A stretch of DNA of 64,000 nucleotides from Phycisphaerae bacterium (GTDB lineage: Bacteria > Planctomycetota > Phycisphaerae > Phycisphaerales > UBA1924), in assembly GCA_014192545.1 (NCBI GenBank), contig BJHL01000002.1, positions 574,863 to 638,862 of the forward strand. The letters run 5' to 3'. This document shows positions 17,506 through 25,700 of this stretch, in pieces. Numbering within the stretch: the first letter of the stretch is position 1; each line of letters begins with the position of its first letter. The translations under genes were made by a program, and so were the position numbers. The notes under the pieces are model-generated. The model searched no databases and was not told the origin of the DNA. It was given only the letters and a program-made list of their open reading frames with translations.

Positions 17506-17511
17506 TCACCC

Positions 17512-17859
17512 GTGCCCGCACTTCGCGCTTCTCTTCCCGCCACTCGCGAATCGATCACGCACAAATTCGCGATCGGCAATCACGAGGGCTATCTCACCAT
17601 CGGCCTCTACGCCGACGGCAAGCCCGGCGAGATTTTCATCAAGATGGCCAAAGAAGGCTCCACCATCTGCGGCATGGCCCAAGCTTTCTGCCGGGCGTTC
17701 AGCCTTTCGATCCAGCACGGCCTGAGCATCGAAGACGCCGTCGCCCGTTTCAAAGGCATGCGATTCGAACCGATGGGCCCCACCAGCAACCCCGACATTC
17801 CCGAAGCCCAAAGCATCGTGGATTACGTGGCTCGCTACCTCGAACTGCACTTCACGTAA
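17512..17859 (+). CDS. Free-standing TSCPD domain of B12-dependent ribonucleotide reductase
   Basis: A 115-residue protein that corresponds end to end to the C-terminal domain of class II ribonucleotide reductase NrdJ: LPATRESITHKFAIG, GYLTIGLYADGKPGEIFIKM, KEGSTICGMAQAF, RFEPMGPTSNPDIP, AQSIVDYVARYL. In most NrdJ proteins this domain is covalently attached; here it is a complete gene with its own start and stop. It probably works in trans with an NrdJ encoded elsewhere, or marks a split enzyme. The GTG start is set by an excellent Shine-Dalgarno site and a perfect hairpin terminator follows 36 nt after the stop, so it is a monocistronic unit. Confidence 0.85.
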   Translation: MPALRASLPATRESITHKFAIGNHEGYLTIGLYADGKPGEIFIKMAKEGSTICGMAQAFCRAFSLSIQHGLSIEDAVARFKGMRFEPMGPTSNPDIPEAQSIVDYVARYLELHFT

Positions 17860-17895
17860 TCGCTCGCGCGATCGTTCTCCATCTCAACACCTTCT

Positions 17896-17924
17896 AAAGG
17901 CCGCGAGCATCACTCGCGGCCTTT
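17896..17924 (+). terminator. Intrinsic terminator-like hairpin
   Basis: A perfect 12-bp stem (AAAGGCCGCGAG pairing with CTCGCGGCCTTT) around the loop CATCA, 36 nt after the TSCPD gene. The run of U is short, so termination may be partial. Confidence 0.7.
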
Positions 17925-17961
17925 GCAGCTTTCAGACCACGCAATCCCTGCGTGTCACCAC

Positions 17962-17967
17962 TACGCT
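17962..17967 (+). promoter_or_regulatory. Putative -10 box TACGCT
   Basis: TACGCT, 9 nt before the ATG of the fructose-bisphosphatase gene. A transcript starting 7 nt downstream would have almost no leader. The spacing is longer than the 5-6 nt typical here. Confidence 0.4.
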
Positions 17968-17976
17968 TTGCCCCTT

Positions 17977-19914
17977 ATGCCCCGCATCACGCCTGATCGT
18001 CTCGCTCATCTGCAAGCACTCGCCGCCACTTTTCCCACGGCTGAATCCGCGATCTCTGAAATCGCCGCTCTGCGCGCTCAGCTCAGCCTGCCTGCGGGCG
18101 TGGTTCACGTCATCAGCGACATTCACGGCGAAGACACCAAGCTTCGGCACGTCATCAACAACGGCTCGGGCGCGCTGCGGCAACTGGTCGAACAAGTGCT
18201 CGGCGCGCGCATGAGCGAAGAAGAACGCCGAATTTTTCTGGGCGTGCTCTACTACCCGCGCGAAGCCATCAACGCGCTGTCTCGCGACATCGTCGCAGGT
18301 GGCCATCGTCTGGAGTGGGTCTACCAAACGCTCACAGCACAGTTTGAAGTCGTTCGCCACTTGCGAGCGACGTATCGCCGCAAACATTTTGAAGAACTGC
18401 TCCCCGAGTGGTATCGCGAACTCTTCGTCGAACTCGGCAGCGGCCAGCGTCCCGCGTACATCAAAGAAATGATCGCCAGCCTCGCGAAGTACGACCGCGA
18501 CTGGGGCGCTGTCCGCGCCGGCGCACGCCTCATCCGCAATCTCGCCACCGACGAACTTCTCGTGATCGGCGATCTCGGCGACCGCGGCCCGCGCATGGAC
18601 CGCGTCATAGACACGCTGATGCGACAACCCAAATGCAGCGTTCTGTGGGGCAACCACGACATGCTGTGGATCGGCGCGCATCTGGGTCACGAGCCTTGCA
18701 TGCTCACCGTGCTGCGTTTTAGCCTGCGATATCGCAAACTCAGCCAGCTCGAAGAAGGCTACGGCGTCATCATGGCACCCATCGAACGCCTCGTACGCGA
18801 TGTCTACAACGACGACCCCTGCGAACGATTCCTGCCCAAAGGCGAAGGCTTCCGCGATGCACTCACCGTTGCTCGCATGCAAAAAGCCATCGCCATCATG
18901 CAGTTCAAAGCAGAAGGCCGAATCTTCGAGCGTCACCCCGAGTGGAACCTCTCGCATCGCCGGCTGCTCCACAACATTCGCTTCGAAAATGGCAAAGCCA
19001 TCAGCATCGACATCGAAGGCGTCACGCACCCGCTGCTTGACCAGAACCTTCCGACCATCGACCCGCGCGATCCGTACGCCTACAGCCCCGCCGAACAGCA
19101 ATGCATCGACCGCATGAAAGAAAGCTTCACGCGCAGCATGAAGCTGCGCGAGCAAATGGAATGGCTCGTCGGTCGCGGCGGCATGTGGACCAAACGCAAC
19201 GAAGTTCTCTTCTTCCACGCCTGCGTCCCCGTGAACAAAGATGGCTCGCCTCAAACGCTGCGCGTCGATGGTCGCGACCTCAGCGGCCGGGAACTCATGG
19301 CGGGCCTCGAAAGCGTCGTCCGCCGCGCCATGCGCAAACGCTGGTTCGGCATTGACGACGACGCGGACATGATCTACTACCTCTGGGGCGGCCCGCAAAG
19401 CCCGCTCTTCGGCAAGGAAAAACTCACAACCTTCGAAACCAGTTTCATCGCCGACAAAACCGCGCACAAAGAGCCCAAGAACGCATACTTCGACCTCATG
19501 CACGATGCCGAATTCATCAAGTCCGTCGGCCGCATGTTTGATATCGGCGACAACGTCCTCGTCGTCAACGGTCACGTGCCGGTGAAAGCCGAAAAAGGCG
19601 AACAGCCCGTGAAAAAGGGCGGCAACGCCATCACCATCGACGGTGCATTCAGCGAAGCCTACGGCGATCGCGGCTACACGCTCGTGCTCAAGCCCGATCG
19701 GATCGACCTTGCTGAACACAAGCCCTTTGAGGGTGTTACCGCGGTGCTCTCCTCCGGCAGCGACATAGTGCCAGACATGACGACGATCCGCCGCTACGAC
19801 AAGCCTCGCATGCTGCGTGATACCGACGAAGGCAAGGAACTGATGCGTCAAGCCACCGACCTTGACGCACTCGTCCACGCCTTCGAAGAAGGCATCGTCC
19901 GCGAAGCTCGCTGA
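17977..19914 (+). CDS. fbp: Fructose-1,6-bisphosphatase class III
   Basis: A 645-residue calcineurin-like phosphoesterase that hydrolyses fructose 1,6-bisphosphate in gluconeogenesis (cytoplasm). The metal-site motifs are all present: VISDIHGE near residue 50, VIGDLGDRGPR near 195, and LWGNHDMLW near 225. NVLVVNGHVPVK near 535 supplies the late His. The length and the overall pattern match the Firmicutes-type class III enzyme. It starts at ATG 17977 (MPRITPDRLAHLQ); an in-frame upstream start would run into the terminator hairpin. No neighbouring gene suggests an operon. Confidence 0.9.
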   Translation: MPRITPDRLAHLQALAATFPTAESAISEIAALRAQLSLPAGVVHVISDIHGEDTKLRHVINNGSGALRQLVEQVLGARMSEEERRIFLGVLYYPREAINALSRDIVAGGHRLEWVYQTLTAQFEVVRHLRATYRRKHFEELLPEWYRELFVELGSGQRPAYIKEMIASLAKYDRDWGAVRAGARLIRNLATDELLVIGDLGDRGPRMDRVIDTLMRQPKCSVLWGNHDMLWIGAHLGHEPCMLTVLRFSLRYRKLSQLEEGYGVIMAPIERLVRDVYNDDPCERFLPKGEGFRDALTVARMQKAIAIMQFKAEGRIFERHPEWNLSHRRLLHNIRFENGKAISIDIEGVTHPLLDQNLPTIDPRDPYAYSPAEQQCIDRMKESFTRSMKLREQMEWLVGRGGMWTKRNEVLFFHACVPVNKDGSPQTLRVDGRDLSGRELMAGLESVVRRAMRKRWFGIDDDADMIYYLWGGPQSPLFGKEKLTTFETSFIADKTAHKEPKNAYFDLMHDAEFIKSVGRMFDIGDNVLVVNGHVPVKAEKGEQPVKKGGNAITIDGAFSEAYGDRGYTLVLKPDRIDLAEHKPFEGVTAVLSSGSDIVPDMTTIRRYDKPRMLRDTDEGKELMRQATDLDALVHAFEEGIVREAR

Positions 19915-19996
19915 TTGCGACTCTTTCATCGCGTTGCCGTAACGCCCCGCCCCGCTCTCGCGTATCTCTCGCACGCGGACCACGGGAATTGACCAC

Positions 19997-21076
19997 ATGG
20001 CACGTTTGGCAAACTTCTTCACGGCGGCTTCGAGCCTTCTCATTGCAGCCACAACAACCTTCGCACAGGCCCCCACCGCCGCGAAAGCGGAAACCAAAAC
20101 CAAGCCCATCGCCGCCGTGATCTACTCCACGCGAGGCGACGAAAAAGTCCACGTCCTCGCTGCCGACGATCTGCGCCTTTTGGGCTCAATTGACGCCAAA
20201 GCGGGCCTGCACGAACTCGCACTCGATTCAACCGGTCGCTTCGTCATGGGCTCTGCCTACGGCGGCCCAAACCCAGGCCACCAGCCCGCCGACAATCGCC
20301 TGGTTGTGATTGATCTTGCAGCAAACGCGGTTCACCGCACCATCAAGCTCGAAGGCATGCAGCGCCCCAACGACATCGCCTTCAAGCCCAGTTCGTTCGA
20401 AGCATTTGTGACCGTTGAATCCCCGCCGCACATTCTTCGCGTCAACGCTGACTCCGGCGAAGTCGCAAAGTTCCCCATCAAGCACAAAAGTGGTCACATG
20501 CTCGCGCTTTCACCTGACGCGAAAACGGTCTACGTCTCGCACGTACAACCCGGGTCACTCACCGTGCTTGATGCAGCATCAGGTGAAGAGAAAAAGTCGA
20601 TCACACTGCCGCTGGGTGCCGAAGGCATGACCTGTTCGCCCGACGGCCGAAGCGTCTGGATTGCGAGCCATGCCGAAGGCCGCGTGAGCGTGGTTGACAC
20701 CGCGACCAACGAAGTCAGTCAATCCATCATCGCGCCAGGCATGCCCTTTCGCGTCCGCATTTCTCCCGACGGCAAACTCGTTGCAATCGCCGCTCCGCAG
20801 GCTGGCGCCGTCGCGTTCATCGAAACGCGCGAACCAACCAGAATCCAATACGTCGACACGAATGTCTTCGACAACAAGCCCATTTCGCGCGTCATGACGC
20901 CAACAAGCATCGCCTTTTCACCTGACGGCACATCGCTCTTTGCCGTTTGCGAAGGCGAAGATTCGCGCATCGTCGCCATCGACGTCGCAACTCGCAAAGT
21001 GCGTGCGCACACGCTCGCGAAGGGCCCAATCGCCGACGCCATGACGACGGGCGTCATTCAGTGGGCGGGCACGTAA
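19997..21076 (+). CDS. Exported YVTN-type beta-propeller protein
   Basis: A 359-residue protein with a signal peptide (1-23, ending TTTFAQ). The rest consists of about seven four-stranded blades with the YVTN/WD-like signature (LALSPDAKTVYVSHVQPGS, TCSPDGRSVWIASHAEGRV, RISPDGKLVAIAAPQAGA, AFSPDGTSLFAVCEGED). Such proteins are periplasmic or surface scaffolds, and no catalytic residues are evident. No Shine-Dalgarno site or TANNNT box of the usual spacing precedes the ATG. Convergent with prpB. Confidence 0.75.
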   Translation: MARLANFFTAASSLLIAATTTFAQAPTAAKAETKTKPIAAVIYSTRGDEKVHVLAADDLRLLGSIDAKAGLHELALDSTGRFVMGSAYGGPNPGHQPADNRLVVIDLAANAVHRTIKLEGMQRPNDIAFKPSSFEAFVTVESPPHILRVNADSGEVAKFPIKHKSGHMLALSPDAKTVYVSHVQPGSLTVLDAASGEEKKSITLPLGAEGMTCSPDGRSVWIASHAEGRVSVVDTATNEVSQSIIAPGMPFRVRISPDGKLVAIAAPQAGAVAFIETREPTRIQYVDTNVFDNKPISRVMTPTSIAFSPDGTSLFAVCEGEDSRIVAIDVATRKVRAHTLAKGPIADAMTTGVIQWAGT

Positions 21077-21163
21077 ACCAACCTGCGAAGCACAAATCGC
21101 GCAACATAAGCTACCTGTTGAACTCCCGGTGGAATCAAGTTCAATCCAGATTGCCCGCTTGAT

Positions 21164-21196
21164 CCTTCTTTGTGTTCTTTGCGTCTTTGTGGTGAA
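21164..21196 (+). repeat. Short quasi-tandem array, TCTTTGTG type
   Basis: Words of 8-9 bp: CTTCTTTGTG, TTCTTTGCG, TCTTTGTGG. It lies between two convergent genes, 11 nt from the prpB stop. A related array (CTCTGTG words ending TCTCTGTGG) occurs at 46402-46426, again just after a stop codon. Confidence 0.55.
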
Positions 21197-21206
21197 GTTC
21201 GCCTTC

Positions 21207-22130
21207 TCACCGCGACCGATACTCCCACGGCTCGCCCGGCGTGTACGAAATCAATTCGTACAACTCCTTACGCGTCTGCATCTGATCAATCACGCCGGTC
21301 ACACTGCCATCTCTCTTCATCGCAGCCAGAGCCTTGTCCACCGCGCCCATCGCGATGCGCAGCAAACTCACCGGATAAATCACGCAGTTGTACCCCAGTT
21401 CTTGAAATCTCGCAATCGAAATAATCGGCGACTTCCCAAACTCCGTCATATTCGCCAGCATGAACACTTCACGCCCACCGCACGCTGCTCGCAACTGCTT
21501 CGCGAAGTTGCCAAACTCTTCCTCACTCCCCAGCCCCTCCGGAAAAATCATCTCCGCACCCGCGTTCACATACGCCGTCGCTCTCTTCACCGCCGCGTCA
21601 AAGCCTTCCACCCCCCGCGCATCGGTTCGCGCACACACAATAAATGCCGCTTCATCCGCAACAACGCATGGCAACCCCTTCGCCGCCTTCACCGCCCACT
21701 GCACTTTCTCCACCATGTGATCAACCGGCACAAGCTCCTTGCCATCAAGGTGCCCGCAGCGTTTTGGAAACTTCTGATCCTCAATATGAAATCCCGCCGC
21801 CCCCGCCTTCGCGTAATCAATCACCACCCGCCGCAGCATCTCGGCTTCACCAAACCCCGTGTCCGCATCCGCAAGAATCGGCAGCCCACTCGCATCAACC
21901 GCCTCGCGAATGCACTTGGCAAAATGCTCGTGCGTCAGCAGACCCACATCCGGCACACCCGCGCTCACACTCGTCGCAGCCCCTGAGATATAGCACGCCT
22001 CAAACCCATGCTTCGCAATCGCCAGCGCCGCCAGCGCGTTGAACGCCCCGGGTATCGCCACGCACGACGAACGCATCCGCTGACGAAGACGATGGGCAGG
22101 CGAAAGTACCGGCGAAGAACTTGATTGCAT
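21207..22130 (-). CDS. prpB: Methylisocitrate lyase
   Basis: A 307-residue member of the isocitrate lyase/PEP mutase superfamily. It shows YISGAATSVSAGVPDVG, the metal-site DADTGFG (88-94), the catalytic loop KRCGHLDGK with Cys125, and VCARTDA. Together with length this points to 2-methylisocitrate lyase, which splits methylisocitrate into pyruvate and succinate in the methylcitrate cycle for propionyl-CoA. The dehydratase-family partner PrpD lies 37 kb away (58727-60409), and no methylcitrate synthase is seen in the window. Other C-C lyases of the family, such as oxaloacetate decarboxylases, are less likely given KRCGH. Confidence 0.85.
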   Translation of the reverse strand: MQSSSSPVLSPAHRLRQRMRSSCVAIPGAFNALAALAIAKHGFEACYISGAATSVSAGVPDVGLLTHEHFAKCIREAVDASGLPILADADTGFGEAEMLRRVVIDYAKAGAAGFHIEDQKFPKRCGHLDGKELVPVDHMVEKVQWAVKAAKGLPCVVADEAAFIVCARTDARGVEGFDAAVKRATAYVNAGAEMIFPEGLGSEEEFGNFAKQLRAACGGREVFMLANMTEFGKSPIISIARFQELGYNCVIYPVSLLRIAMGAVDKALAAMKRDGSVTGVIDQMQTRKELYELISYTPGEPWEYRSR

Positions 22131-22267
22131 CCCGCATTCTTGCCCTCAAACGCCAGAATTCCCGCCCCTCGCAAGTTCGTCTGACATTCGTCCTGCACGA
22201 GAGATCGCCGCATCTCCCGGCTATCATTCTCGTCAGACCAGAATCGTTCCCGTTTCACAAGAGCCCC

Positions 22268-23248
22268 ATGACCGCCGCTCCGACCTCCATTCAGGCCGAG
22301 AACACGCTCCCGGTGGACGCCATCACGCCCGCCCCAGCTCGAACGCGCTCACAGGCTCTGCTCGCCACCACCAAGCCCGGCATCACGCGCCTCGTCACGA
22401 TGACGAGCGCCGTCGGCTTCGTCATGGCCGCCGCAACCCGCACTTGGGAAATCTCTCAACTGCTCACGCTCGGTGCAGCAACCATCGTCGGCACTGCTCT
22501 CAGCGCCGCGGGTGCCAATGCTCTCAACCAATGGATGGAACGCCATCGCGACGCCACCATGCCTCGCACGACCAATCGGCCGCTGCCCGCGGGACAAATC
22601 TCCGCGCCGGGCGTGCTCTGGTTTGGCGTCGCCCTGTGCGTTGCTGGCCTCGCCGTCTTGTGGTCGCTCACGGGCCTCGCGCCCATGCTCGTGTCGCTCG
22701 CGTGCATCATCAGCTATCTCGTCTTCTACACACCCATGAAGGTCACAACACCGCTGGCAACCTTCGTCGGTGCAATTCCCGGCGCACTGCCGCCCATGAT
22801 CGGTGCCGCCGCTGCTTCCAAATTGCAAGGCCTCGAAGCGTTGCGCGAGCCCGCCGGTCTCGTGCTCTTCACGCTCATGTTCATCTGGCAAATCCCCCAC
22901 TTCCTCGCGATTGCGTGGATGTATAAAGACGACTACGCCCAAGGCGGCTACGCAGTCCTGCCCGTGGTTGATCCGCAAGGCTCAACCACCGCGTGGACCG
23001 TTGCCCTCTGGACGCTCGCCCTGATTCCCGCCACGCTACTGCCCGCAACCAACTTGGGCGGCATTGTGGGCCTGCCCTACGCCATCATCGCCACGATCTC
23101 CGGCCTCGCCTTCGGTTACTTCGCCCTGCGACTCATCATGGAGCGCACGCGCGAGCGCGCCCGCGCCGTCTTCTTCGCATCTATCGCGCACCTGCCGCTG
23201 CTGCTGCTCGCGATGACCATCGAAGCAACCGCCCGCGCAATCTTCTGA
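22268..23248 (+). CDS. ctaB: Protoheme IX farnesyltransferase (heme O synthase)
   Basis: A 326-residue UbiA-type prenyltransferase with eight to nine membrane segments. The signature NALNQWMERHRDATMPRTTN, containing the Asp-rich prenyl-diphosphate site, and the second Asp motif MYKDDYAQGGY are present, followed by LPVVDPQG. It attaches farnesyl to heme B, giving heme O for cytochrome oxidases. It starts at ATG 22268. No cytochrome oxidase or ctaA gene lies nearby, so it stands alone here. It is divergent from prpB. Confidence 0.9.
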   Translation: MTAAPTSIQAENTLPVDAITPAPARTRSQALLATTKPGITRLVTMTSAVGFVMAAATRTWEISQLLTLGAATIVGTALSAAGANALNQWMERHRDATMPRTTNRPLPAGQISAPGVLWFGVALCVAGLAVLWSLTGLAPMLVSLACIISYLVFYTPMKVTTPLATFVGAIPGALPPMIGAAAASKLQGLEALREPAGLVLFTLMFIWQIPHFLAIAWMYKDDYAQGGYAVLPVVDPQGSTTAWTVALWTLALIPATLLPATNLGGIVGLPYAIIATISGLAFGYFALRLIMERTRERARAVFFASIAHLPLLLLAMTIEATARAIF

Positions 23249-23270
23249 ATATCCAGTTGAATATCACGCC

Positions 23271-25037
23271 TCACGCCTTGACGATGACCTTCGCCCGAGC
23301 GACAGCTTCTTCCAGCGTCTCGAAGATATTCTCCAGCCCAATCTTGGCATCAAGCCCCACCCGCACCATCTCAAACATGGGCTGTGCATGCACACCCCCA
23401 AGCAGCAGCACCGTGCCATTGCGCAGGCATTTACCATGAAACTCATCAAGAGCCTGCAAGCCCGTCGCATCAATATGCGGCACGCGCCGCATTCGCAGAA
23501 TAAACACCTTCGGCAACTTCCCCTGCCGGCGCAGCGTGTCCTTTAGCCTGTCCGCCACCGCGAAGAAAAACGGTCCGTTGATCTCAAAGACTTCAACCCC
23601 GCTTGGAATCACCAGTCCCTGCACGCGCGTCGCGTCTTTTCGCTCCAGCACGCTCTCCGCATCACCGGCTTGCGGCCCCGCGATATCCATCGTGATCGCG
23701 CTGACCTGACTGAGCTCGCTCATGCGCTTGATGAACAACATGCTTGCCAGAATCATCCCCACACCCACCGCAACCACTAATCCAAACAACATCGTCAGCC
23801 CAAACGTCGTCAGCAGCACCGCGACATCACTCGATGGCGTGCGCAGCAACGCACGAAAACGCGGCATGTCGCTCATGTTCCACGCGACCACAAACAACAC
23901 CGCCGCCAACGCTGCCAGCGGCACAAACCCCATCAACTTCTCGCCCAGCATCACCACGCCAAACATCATTGCAGCGTGCAACACGCCCGCGATGGGCGTC
24001 CGCGCTCCAGCCTTCACATTCGCCGTGGTCCGCGCCGCCCCACCCGTGGTGGGCAAGCCGCCCAGCAACCCCGTCGCAATGTTTGCAACACCCAGCCCCA
24101 CCAATTCCTCGCTGCTGTTGTGCCTGTCACCAGTCATGCCGTCCGCAACAACCGCCGAAAGCAACGTCTCGATGCTCACCAGAATCGCAATCGTCGTCGC
24201 GGGCAAAACCAGTTCTTTCACAAGTTCATGCGTGATCGGCGGAAACCGATTCAAGTGAAAGTCCCCCATCACACTCCCAAACTTGCTCGCAATCGTCGCA
24301 ACGCTCCCCGCGCCAGCTCCCCAGCCCAGCACCCACGTCAGCGCCGCCGCAAAAATCACGCCAATCGCATATGCCGGCCACCTCGGCACAAACCGCCGCA
24401 ACAGCAACAACACCGCAAGCGTGCTCGCACCAACCGCAAGCGTGCGACCATCCCACGTTTGCCAATTCGCCGCGAGCGCCCGCACTTTGTCAATCCACGC
24501 CGCCGGCGTGCGCGTCAATTGCAGCCCGAAGAAATCTCGCACCTGCGCAGTCGCGATGATGAGCGCACTGCCCGTCGTAAATCCCGCCGTCACCGGAAAC
24601 GGAATGAACTTGACAATCGCACCAAGACCCGTCACGCCCATCACGATGATGATGACTCCAGCCATCAACGTCGCCATCGCCAGCCCCACGTAGCCATGCT
24701 CGGCGGCAATCAAATATAAAATCGCAATCGACACACCGCTGGGCCCACCAATCTGAAACTTGCTACCACCCAGCAAACTCACAAGTAGCCCGCCGATGAT
24801 CGCCGTCACCAGCCCCATCACAGGCGGCACCAATCGCTCCGCCGACGCAACATCTTCGGGCACGCTCGCAATACCCACCGCAATCGCAAACGGCAATGCG
24901 ATCGCGGCAACCGAAAGCGCGGCCACAAAATCCGCCCGAGCGAGCGACCATGTGTACCCCTCCCGCAAGGTCCCCACCAGCGCAGGCGTCAAACCTCGCA
25001 CCAACGTTCGCAAAATGGTCGTCGATTTCTCGATCAA
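23271..25037 (-). CDS. SulP-family anion transporter with STAS domain
   Basis: A 588-residue inner-membrane protein with about 12 hydrophobic segments in the SulP arrangement (ALPFAIAVGIASVPEDV, GGSKFQIGGPSGVSIAI, GFTTGSALIIATAQVRDFFG, GLPTTGGAARTTANVKAGARTP). A C-terminal STAS domain follows (from about residue 460: VEVFEINGPFFFAVADRL, RMRRVPHIDATGLQAL, with the usual Asp before Ala-Thr-Gly). The family carries sulfate, bicarbonate or other anions. The window also encodes an exported carbonic anhydrase, but the two are not adjacent. The start is TTG at 25035-25037 or a later GTG. Convergent with ctaB. Confidence 0.85.
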   Translation of the reverse strand: MIEKSTTILRTLVRGLTPALVGTLREGYTWSLARADFVAALSVAAIALPFAIAVGIASVPEDVASAERLVPPVMGLVTAIIGGLLVSLLGGSKFQIGGPSGVSIAILYLIAAEHGYVGLAMATLMAGVIIIVMGVTGLGAIVKFIPFPVTAGFTTGSALIIATAQVRDFFGLQLTRTPAAWIDKVRALAANWQTWDGRTLAVGASTLAVLLLLRRFVPRWPAYAIGVIFAAALTWVLGWGAGAGSVATIASKFGSVMGDFHLNRFPPITHELVKELVLPATTIAILVSIETLLSAVVADGMTGDRHNSSEELVGLGVANIATGLLGGLPTTGGAARTTANVKAGARTPIAGVLHAAMMFGVVMLGEKLMGFVPLAALAAVLFVVAWNMSDMPRFRALLRTPSSDVAVLLTTFGLTMLFGLVVAVGVGMILASMLFIKRMSELSQVSAITMDIAGPQAGDAESVLERKDATRVQGLVIPSGVEVFEINGPFFFAVADRLKDTLRRQGKLPKVFILRMRRVPHIDATGLQALDEFHGKCLRNGTVLLLGGVHAQPMFEMVRVGLDAKIGLENIFETLEEAVARAKVIVKA

Positions 25038-25246
25038 AACAGCCTCAGCACAATTACGGACACTTGCAACTGCAATAGGTTATACCTGCAGGCAACCTCA
25101 CTTCTTTTGGCATCGCCACACACCCGAGAACGCACGTCGCGAACCGCCAGCACATCGCACACCCGTTACACACGCGCAAAGCGACGCAGTTTCACACGTA
25201 GTTTTTCGATACCGCCCGCACCCGCATGCAAGGCGATACTTGATCA

Positions 25247-25268
25247 GTACCACCGTCGGTACAAGGAG
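25247..25268 (+). promoter_or_regulatory. Small hairpin plus Shine-Dalgarno before an ATT start
   Basis: A 5-bp stem GTACC/GGTAC (25247-25262, loop ACCGTC) is followed directly by AAGGAG (25263-25268), 5 nt before the ATT at 25274. The placement suggests translational control of the small TPR-like gene. Confidence 0.4.
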
Positions 25269-25273
25269 CGACC

Positions 25274-25624
25274 ATTCGAGGCACACTGACATTCTGCGCA
25301 ATTGCGTGCCTTACCGTCTGGGGTGGCCTCAAAGGTTGGGATCACTACCAATCAACCTGGCCTCCCGCCAAAGCCGCTCGCTGGCAAATCAACAAAGGCA
25401 ACGTCAAGAGAACCGTGCAGATTCTCACCGCCGCGCGCGAGCAAGACGTCGACGACATGTACCTCACACTCATGTTCGCCAAGTGCATGGACTTGCAAGG
25501 CAATCGCCACGCCGCCGCCGATCTGTATCGCGAGGCCCGGCCAATTCTCGAAAGCCCCAACGCACCGCCCGACCTGGCAATTCATCGCGAGCGACTGGAA
25601 ACCTTGGAAAGCATGGGCATGTAA
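25274..25624 (+). CDS. Small membrane-anchored TPR-like protein, probable ATT start
   Basis: About 116 residues if translation starts at ATT 25274-25276: an N-terminal hydrophobic segment (GTLTFCAIACLTVWGG), then helical repeats of TPR type (VKRTVQILTAAREQDVDD, MYLTLMFAKCMDLQGNRHAA, ADLYREARPILES). Between the in-frame stop at 25241-25243 and the TPR part no ATG, GTG or TTG occurs until GTG 25409-25415, which would delete the membrane segment. AAGGAG lies 5 nt before the ATT, an ideal spacing. ATT initiation is known from infC and pcnB. The alternative is a shorter soluble protein starting at the GTG. It is 76 nt upstream of the BatA/VWA gene, and TPR proteins often accompany Bat loci. Confidence 0.55.
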   Translation: MRGTLTFCAIACLTVWGGLKGWDHYQSTWPPAKAARWQINKGNVKRTVQILTAAREQDVDDMYLTLMFAKCMDLQGNRHAAADLYREARPILESPNAPPDLAIHRERLETLESMGM

Positions 25625-25689
25625 TCGCCGTGTCATCGCCGTGCCCTCGCTCACTTCCCAAGCACACACGCACCATCCCCGCCGCGCAC

Positions 25690-25695
25690 TACGCT
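25690..25695 (+). promoter_or_regulatory. Putative leaderless -10 box TACGCT
   Basis: TACGCT, 5 nt before the GTG start of the BatA/VWA gene at 25701. Confidence 0.5.
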
Positions 25696-25700
25696 GATGC

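Larger units (their letters stand above)
17143..17511. other. Gene-free interval with regulatory features
   Basis: This 369-nt stretch separates the divergent repeat-protein and TSCPD-domain genes. It is less GC-rich than its surroundings around 17240-17330, holds an exact DnaA-type box at 17251-17259 inside an imperfect dyad (CTGTC...GACAG, TGTGG...CCACA), and ends in a strong Shine-Dalgarno site. No reading frame with family resemblance was found. Confidence 0.5.

Noticed and set aside
17143-17511. Cobalamin riboswitch or NrdR boxes before the reductase-domain gene
   Set aside because: No B12-box consensus and only weak, unpaired resemblance to NrdR boxes (around 17315-17330).
17932-20109. 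A 725-codon open frame on the minus strand opposite fructose-bisphosphatase
   Set aside because: Composition is typical of an antisense shadow in GC-rich DNA, and the opposite strand carries a complete class III FBPase with all motifs.
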